Shown here piece by piece: positions 59,709 to 64,000 of a stretch of DNA of 64,000 nt. The notes under the pieces were generated by a model. It saw only the letters and a program-made list of their open reading frames with translations, made no database searches and was not told where the DNA came from. The translations under genes and the position numbers were made by a program. The stretch lies in contig QXJR01000009.1 in NCBI GenBank assembly GCA_020975725.1, positions 124,001 through 188,000 on the forward strand, read 5' to 3'. The DNA comes from Picocystis sp. L7. Lineage: Eukaryota; Chlorophyta; Picocystophyceae; Picocystales; Picocystaceae. Within the stretch, counting starts at the first letter, position 1. The number at the start of each line of letters is the position of its first letter.

Positions 59709-61280
59709 ATGGAGGAGTCCCAGCCGCTGGAAGGAGAGCGATGCGCGGCCTGTGGGAGCCCCAACCTGGAGATGGACGAAGGAGGATTCGCCTATTGCCT
59801 GGCTTGCGGGATGCAAGTGTATGCGTATACTCAAGAGGTGGTGGAGACGCAAGAAAATATGAGACACTTCAGATCCACCAAATTGCAAAAGAGGAGTCGA
59901 GATGGAGATCCAGTACGACAAGAGACGGGACCGTCGGCCTCCGAGAGGGCCCTGGAAATGGTGGAGGCCCATTGCACCTGCTGCCAATCCGTCTTGGAAG
60001 GTCAGTACGACATCCTGGAAGCCAAATTCGGATTCCACGAGTCCGTGAGGGAGTTGGTCAAAGGATTATGGGCCGTGCTATTGGACAATTCTGAAATTCT
60101 TTCGAACGAAAACCTCTCCCAGGCAACTAGAGCGCTAGAGACGGCTGCCGAGGAAGACGACGCCGAGGCCACGGATGGAGAGAACCAGGCTGGAACCGGT
60201 GGGAAATCCACCAGAAGATTGTATGATTTGCAAGTGAAGCTTCGATCCAAAGTCAACTTGGAGCATGTGCTATCGATCCTTTACTTTGCATGCCTTTGGT
60301 CCAGGAAAGCAGTGGCTGGATTTGACTTGCTGGTATGGGTGGTGGATGGGACGCTTCCATACTTTTCTGTGGCTTCAGTCGTTTCCCCTGAAGTTCTTGA
60401 GAAGGTCCCTGCATGGAAGACCACCCTCGATGCCAATTCGGTTCCAGACATGGGTGTCCTAGATAGCGGCGTCGAGAAGCTCTTGCTGGCAACCAAGCTG
60501 GAGATTCTTCCCCCCAACGCTCCTGCCCTCATCAATCGTTTTGTCAGGGAACTAGATTTGCCTAGGCAATTGTGCGTTCCCTGCGAAAGGTTGTGTCTAC
60601 TTTTGCCAAAGGTGGCCTTGTCTTACTGCCCAAATGCAATGCGAAACCCACTCAAGGAGTACCGCTTGCCACCCACGGCGTTTCTGATAGCTACTTTGAT
60701 CGTAGTGCTGAAGCTAGTCTATGGTCTGGAGGACGAAGCGAAAGCCAAAGCAATGCCGCCGTTTCCGCCCCCATACATCTGGAAGGCTTGGGCCAGAGAG
60801 CAAATGCGAACAGCCCCCTATCGACGAATCTGGACCCAGGAAAAGGTCGAGCATTGCCAAGCAGACCTGAAGTCTATGGCAGATTACATCCGGTTTTGCA
60901 ACCAAGTTATTTTTCGAGATCAGAGAGCAGATACTGAGTTGAGAGGAGTGGAACAATTTCTTGGGGAGACGGCCAAGCCGTTCTTGGAGCTACCTAAACC
61001 AGAGGGGCCCGCACGCTCAGATTTTACAGATTTTCGCCTGCTGTCTGAAGCTTCTCAACGTGAAATCGGGGTCCTGCCTAGAGAGCAAAAATTTGACAGG
61101 GTTCGATGGAGCAAGACCGACCCGTTTGCATCAGACTACCATGCCGTCGTCCATGCATGTGCCTTGTATGCTTGGCTGGACCCGGTAGCTCTTGCGGATG
61201 CTGTCTACCTTGTAGAGGACCATTTGTGCAACCTAGAGAGGGCTGCGAATGGTGGTTTTGAAAGTGAGGACAATGCATGA
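59709..61280 (+). CDS. TAF1B: RNA polymerase I initiation factor, TAF1B/Rrn7 family
   Basis: A 523-residue TFIIB-like factor for rRNA gene transcription in the nucleolus. An N-terminal zinc ribbon has C12, C15, C30 and C33 (CAACG...CLACG). The cyclin-like region follows (about 80-420), with blocks such as LEHVLSILYFACLWSRKAV, KEYRLPPTAFLIATLIVVLKLVYGL and WTQEKVEHCQADLKSM. The match is to the plant TAF1B-like proteins. The open frame begins with TTG at 59691; ATG 59709 is used. Confidence 0.87.
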   Translation: MEESQPLEGERCAACGSPNLEMDEGGFAYCLACGMQVYAYTQEVVETQENMRHFRSTKLQKRSRDGDPVRQETGPSASERALEMVEAHCTCCQSVLEGQYDILEAKFGFHESVRELVKGLWAVLLDNSEILSNENLSQATRALETAAEEDDAEATDGENQAGTGGKSTRRLYDLQVKLRSKVNLEHVLSILYFACLWSRKAVAGFDLLVWVVDGTLPYFSVASVVSPEVLEKVPAWKTTLDANSVPDMGVLDSGVEKLLLATKLEILPPNAPALINRFVRELDLPRQLCVPCERLCLLLPKVALSYCPNAMRNPLKEYRLPPTAFLIATLIVVLKLVYGLEDEAKAKAMPPFPPPYIWKAWAREQMRTAPYRRIWTQEKVEHCQADLKSMADYIRFCNQVIFRDQRADTELRGVEQFLGETAKPFLELPKPEGPARSDFTDFRLLSEASQREIGVLPREQKFDRVRWSKTDPFASDYHAVVHACALYAWLDPVALADAVYLVEDHLCNLERAANGGFESEDNA

Positions 61281-61938
61281 ATAGTTGGCACGCACATCAC
61301 TTTTTGAGAGGCACAAACAACTCCGAACTATTTTCTTGAACAAGAAAAATGGTCGATCCTTTTCCATGCTGTTGCCGGCCTCCCCTTGGCCTTCAGAAGA
61401 CTGGCATGGCAAGACAAGAGCACAGCCTGGCACACACACCGAAGCACTGGTTGCATGCACAAAGATGCTGAGCCAGTCATTTCACAGTACACGTACAAAT
61501 AATAGTGTTGCAAGACAAAGATGCAGACACACAGCAAAGGCAGTCATTTGGCAGTCTCTCATCATCGTGGCCAACCCAAACAACAATGATACACGCTCTT
61601 TTCGTGTCACTTATCAAGTAACTTCGTGTATGCCGATGAGAAAGAAGCACCTCGAGTCCACCCACTCGTCAGCAAGAGGAATTTTCCAAGCATTTACGGA
61701 GGCCCCCTGGTAGCATGGCAACGAAGCCTTCCAAATCTTTGGTCTTCTGTGGATGGGTGCGTCCTCTGCATGGTAGGCATCCCTGAATGATTTCAGTCCG
61801 GTATTGCCTCGCATATGCTCTGGTGTACGACCACGAACATCGATTGTTCTCCTTCCTTCGTAATCGTTAGATGATTTTGCTGCGGTTGCTGCTCCCATGG
61901 AATCCTCGGTCTGCACATGCATCGTTTGGCCGGTGACT
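61281..61938. other. convergent 3' region, TAF1B / SLX9
   Basis: About 660 bp. A 102-residue minus-strand frame at 61614-61922 has no recognised homology, and the DNA here has the AT-richer look of 3' regions. I see no supported gene. Confidence 0.4.
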
Positions 61939-62424
61939 TCATCGCATCCTCGAGGCTTCGTGTTCCATGATGACCTTCATTCTCTCTTCGGCACTCACTG
62001 CTTTCTTCTTCTTTCTCTTCGATTTGCTCTTCTCTTTCGAGTTTTTCTGCATGCCTTCACGCATCACTGGTTTGGGCAGCGTGCTTTCGAGGTGGTTCCT
62101 GGCGGCTTGGAGGGGATCTTCCTGGAAGGTCGAGCTACTGTGTACGCCACGCAGCCTGGCGCTTTCCAGCGCGACCAGCTGGGTTCTGGTCTTGGCTTTG
62201 GTGAAACTCAGCTTGTTTTCTTCCTGTTCCTGCACTTTCGGCAGTGCTTCGCAGAGTTCCTGCAGGGAAGGCAGCTGTTGGGCTTGTCTCTTCTTCGTCC
62301 TCCTCCTGCGTTTTTCCGCCTTTTTCTTCTTCGTCTTGCGCAGTGGATCGACCTGTTTGTTGGTCTTGATTTCACTCCCGACCTTCCTGTCCCTCTTCCT
62401 CCCCTTTCTCTCGCCTTTCGCCAT
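61939..62424 (-). CDS. SLX9: ribosome biogenesis protein SLX9-like
   Basis: A 161-residue, strongly basic nucleolar-type protein. It has Lys/Arg-rich runs (KKKKAEKRRRRTKKR near residue 35), a helix around LPSLQELCEALPKVQ, and the family block LESARLRGVHSSSTFQEDPLQAARNHLESTL followed by a basic tail. In yeast and human SLX9 (FAM207A) is bound to pre-40S particles. The assignment rests on the short conserved block and composition, so it is moderately sure. Confidence 0.72.
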   Translation of the reverse strand: MAKGERKGRKRDRKVGSEIKTNKQVDPLRKTKKKKAEKRRRRTKKRQAQQLPSLQELCEALPKVQEQEENKLSFTKAKTRTQLVALESARLRGVHSSSTFQEDPLQAARNHLESTLPKPVMREGMQKNSKEKSKSKRKKKKAVSAEERMKVIMEHEASRMR

Positions 62425-63197
62425 CCCCTTTTCGATCCCAAATCGACCTCGTCAATCCGACGCCTGCAGCGCCGATGGATGGAAACAGGCGTCCGAGGGG
62501 AGGGTTGAAGGACCCGAGGGAGTTTCTTCTCCCGAAGGGGGATCGCCCTGGGACCCGTGGCGGGAAGGGAGTTTCTTCTCGGATCGTTTCGAGACGAGGG
62601 TAGGACCTGGCGCGAACGTCACGTGTCGGAATGGATGGCGACCGAGGGAGGAAGGGAAGGTCCATGGCGGGCGTGGAAGGATGCACGCGAGTTTCGAAGG
62701 GGAGGTGCGAAGCGGGGGGAAGGGAATCGGTGGTCGATCGTCGCAGACACGGGGGAAAAACGCGGTGGTTCCGAGCGACACCCGTCGACCTGCGTCGTTC
62801 CGGCCATGTCGGTGCCTCCTGCGGGCAAACCCGAGGCGACAAGGCAACGGGTTCGTGCCAGCAACGACTGCGTCTCCATCGATACGAACCGAACGGAGTG
62901 CACGGGGGCTCGCACGAAGGGAGGCTCGTGCGGTGCGCGGAAAGGTTCCTAGAGGGAGCGAACACGAGGGAACGCGAACGATTCGCGGATCCTCGCCACA
63001 CGAGCACCGTCCGTCCTGGTTTCCATGCACACGCGCAAAGGATGCGCCCGCCATCCGAGACGGTCTCCCATCCCACCGCAACGCGTGTGGAAGCCTTCTT
63101 CCCAGGCGCCGGTCTGGAATCGATCCCCCCTTCGAGAGAAGAAACTCCCTGGAGTGGGGGATGGAGGGAGAGGGGAACGAAGGGCGCTTCTGGTGCG
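62425..63197. promoter_or_regulatory. divergent promoter, SLX9 / RNase P, with three GGGAGTTTCTTCTC sites
   Basis: About 770 bp. GGGAGTTTCTTCTCCC at 62518-62533, GGGAGTTTCTTCTC at 62567-62580, and the reverse complement at 63136-63149. The 16-mer is itself an inverted repeat, GGGAG-TTTCTT-CTCCC. The same word occurs at 27231 and 34309. No gene seen. Confidence 0.5.
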
Positions 63198-64000
63198 ATG
63201 GCGGCGAAGCGAGCGCGTCGCGAACCCACAGCACGGGAGAAGATCGACCTGGCGGCCCGGGAGGGGGATGCAAAAGCAGCCATGGAAGCGCACGACGAGG
63301 CGTGCGCCCGTGGAGAGACACTGCCCACCCACGCCTGCAACGTGGTGCTGCACCTCTGCGCCAAAGTAGAAAGCCAAGGCGATGCAGATGGAAAAGACGC
63401 ATCCTGGTGGAGGTCCAAGGCCCAAAGCGTGTTCCAAGGAATGGAGGAGAAGGGAATCCAACGCAGTGAAGTCACCTACACCTCCATGGCGCGATTGGCG
63501 GCCGCTGTTGGAGATGCCAAGGGAGCTGCCGAGGTGGCCGAACAGGCGCGAGCCGCCCAGTGCGGGGTTCGACTCCGCACCTATGCGCCAGCACTGCACG
63601 CATTTTGTGTCCAAGGGGATTTCGAATGCGCCATGGAAGTGATGGAATCCATCAAAGCGGCGGGTCTGACACCTACACAGAAGGAATACGCGGCACTGCT
63701 GCAGACGTGCACCGCCAAAGGACGAAGACCGGACGGTCAGAAGCTGTTGCAGGAGATGAAAACATCGTTGGAAGAGGTCCACGAAGATACCGCGATGGTT
63801 CTACGACGCTGGTTCGAGACGGACGCGAGACCTTGGAAGGTGGAACAGGACGAAGTCGACGCGAAAGGGACTCTGCGAAAATGCCAACGACAGCTGCGAG
63901 CGTCGGACCTCACAGAAGAGGAGAGGAAAGCTTTCGCAGAAGGGATTGCCAAAGTCGCTTGCGAAAGAGAAACGAAACCCAACGACTTTTTGCAGTTCAA
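63198..64000 (+). CDS. PRORP: protein-only RNase P (PRORP), 3' end outside the window
   Basis: Partial, 267 codons to the window edge. PRORP cleaves the 5' leader of pre-tRNAs without RNA. From ATG 63198 the protein opens MAAKRARREPTAREKIDLAA. Four to five PPR-like helix pairs follow (AREGDAKAAMEAHDEACARG, THACNVVLHLCAKVE, SEVTYTSMARLAAAVGDAKG, LRTYAPALHAFCVQGDFECA, PTQKEYAALLQTCTAKGRRP). Then comes the start of the central zinc-binding region (GTLRKCQRQLRASDLTEEER and ACERETKPNDFLQF). The NYN nuclease domain should lie beyond base 64000. The N-terminus is basic, and nuclear or organellar location is open. Confidence 0.87.
   Translation, partial: MAAKRARREPTAREKIDLAAREGDAKAAMEAHDEACARGETLPTHACNVVLHLCAKVESQGDADGKDASWWRSKAQSVFQGMEEKGIQRSEVTYTSMARLAAAVGDAKGAAEVAEQARAAQCGVRLRTYAPALHAFCVQGDFECAMEVMESIKAAGLTPTQKEYAALLQTCTAKGRRPDGQKLLQEMKTSLEEVHEDTAMVLRRWFETDARPWKVEQDEVDAKGTLRKCQRQLRASDLTEEERKAFAEGIAKVACERETKPNDFLQF

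Noticed and set aside
61614-61922. 102-residue minus-strand frame downstream of SLX9
   Set aside because: No homology recognised, AT-richer 3' region, and no splice link to SLX9 could be drawn.
63560-63585. tRNA T-arm-like GGGTTCGACTCC
   Set aside because: It lies inside the RNase P coding frame and no acceptor stem or anticodon arm surrounds it.
1-64000. CRISPR arrays, rRNA genes, tRNA genes, telomeric repeats, organelle DNA
   Set aside because: I looked for each and saw none; the gene content is nuclear.

Overview
This window looks like nuclear DNA from a small-genome green alga (a prasinophyte or another chlorophyte). The evidence is a nuclear gene for photosystem I subunit PsaL with a chloroplast transit peptide, a gene for 7-hydroxymethyl chlorophyll a reductase (HCAR), a plant-type protein-only RNase P, a plant-type three-repeat MYB factor and a KPC1/RKP-type ubiquitin ligase. 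PsaL is plastid-encoded in red-lineage algae, so the green lineage is favoured. Species was not determined.

I support 32 protein genes and one snoRNA host gene. Neighbours mostly alternate strand, so GC-rich divergent promoters alternate with AT-richer convergent 3' ends, some only 14 to 39 bp apart. Most genes are single open frames, but six protein genes are split by short introns: selenoprotein K, mS37, the PWWP protein, PheRS alpha, 3R-MYB and PsaL. Every intron I place has a GT donor (mostly GTGCG or GTACGT in coding genes), a CTGAC branch site and an AG acceptor. These splits look like frameshifts or truncations if only open frames are read.

Layout. 1-16.7 kb: GATA factor, TRM7 tRNA methylase, DDX6/Dhh1 helicase, selenoprotein K with a SECIS element, an organellar RNase II/R, a TPR protein, mitoribosomal mS37, a PWWP-TFIIS-like protein, RFC5, an S1-domain protein and PheRS alpha. 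16.7-27.1 kb: HCAR, a TATA-driven spliced host transcript carrying three box C/D snoRNAs, a P4-ATPase flippase, a gene-free tract and a Vps62-domain membrane protein. 27.1-31.1 kb: gene-free, AT-richer, with faint fossil retroelement resemblance. 31.1-52.9 kb: a dense gene block (ABM-domain protein, HEAT-like protein, RKP ligase, sulfiredoxin, TPR protein, uL23m, 3R-MYB, LCMT1, WD40 protein, ankyrin-FabD fusion, RMND1-like protein, DHHC acyltransferase, TFIIH p62). 52.9-56.3 kb: a second gene-free tract. 56.3-64 kb: alpha-galactosidase, PsaL, TAF1B/Rrn7, SLX9 and protein-only RNase P, which runs off the window.

There is no operon-like pathway. The content is housekeeping: RNA processing and translation, organelle biogenesis, chromatin and transcription, photosynthesis and membrane traffic. 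The most notable items are the selenoprotein gene, the intronic snoRNA cluster, the ankyrin-malonyltransferase fusion, the PWWP-TFIIS architecture and short promoter motifs shared by unrelated genes.
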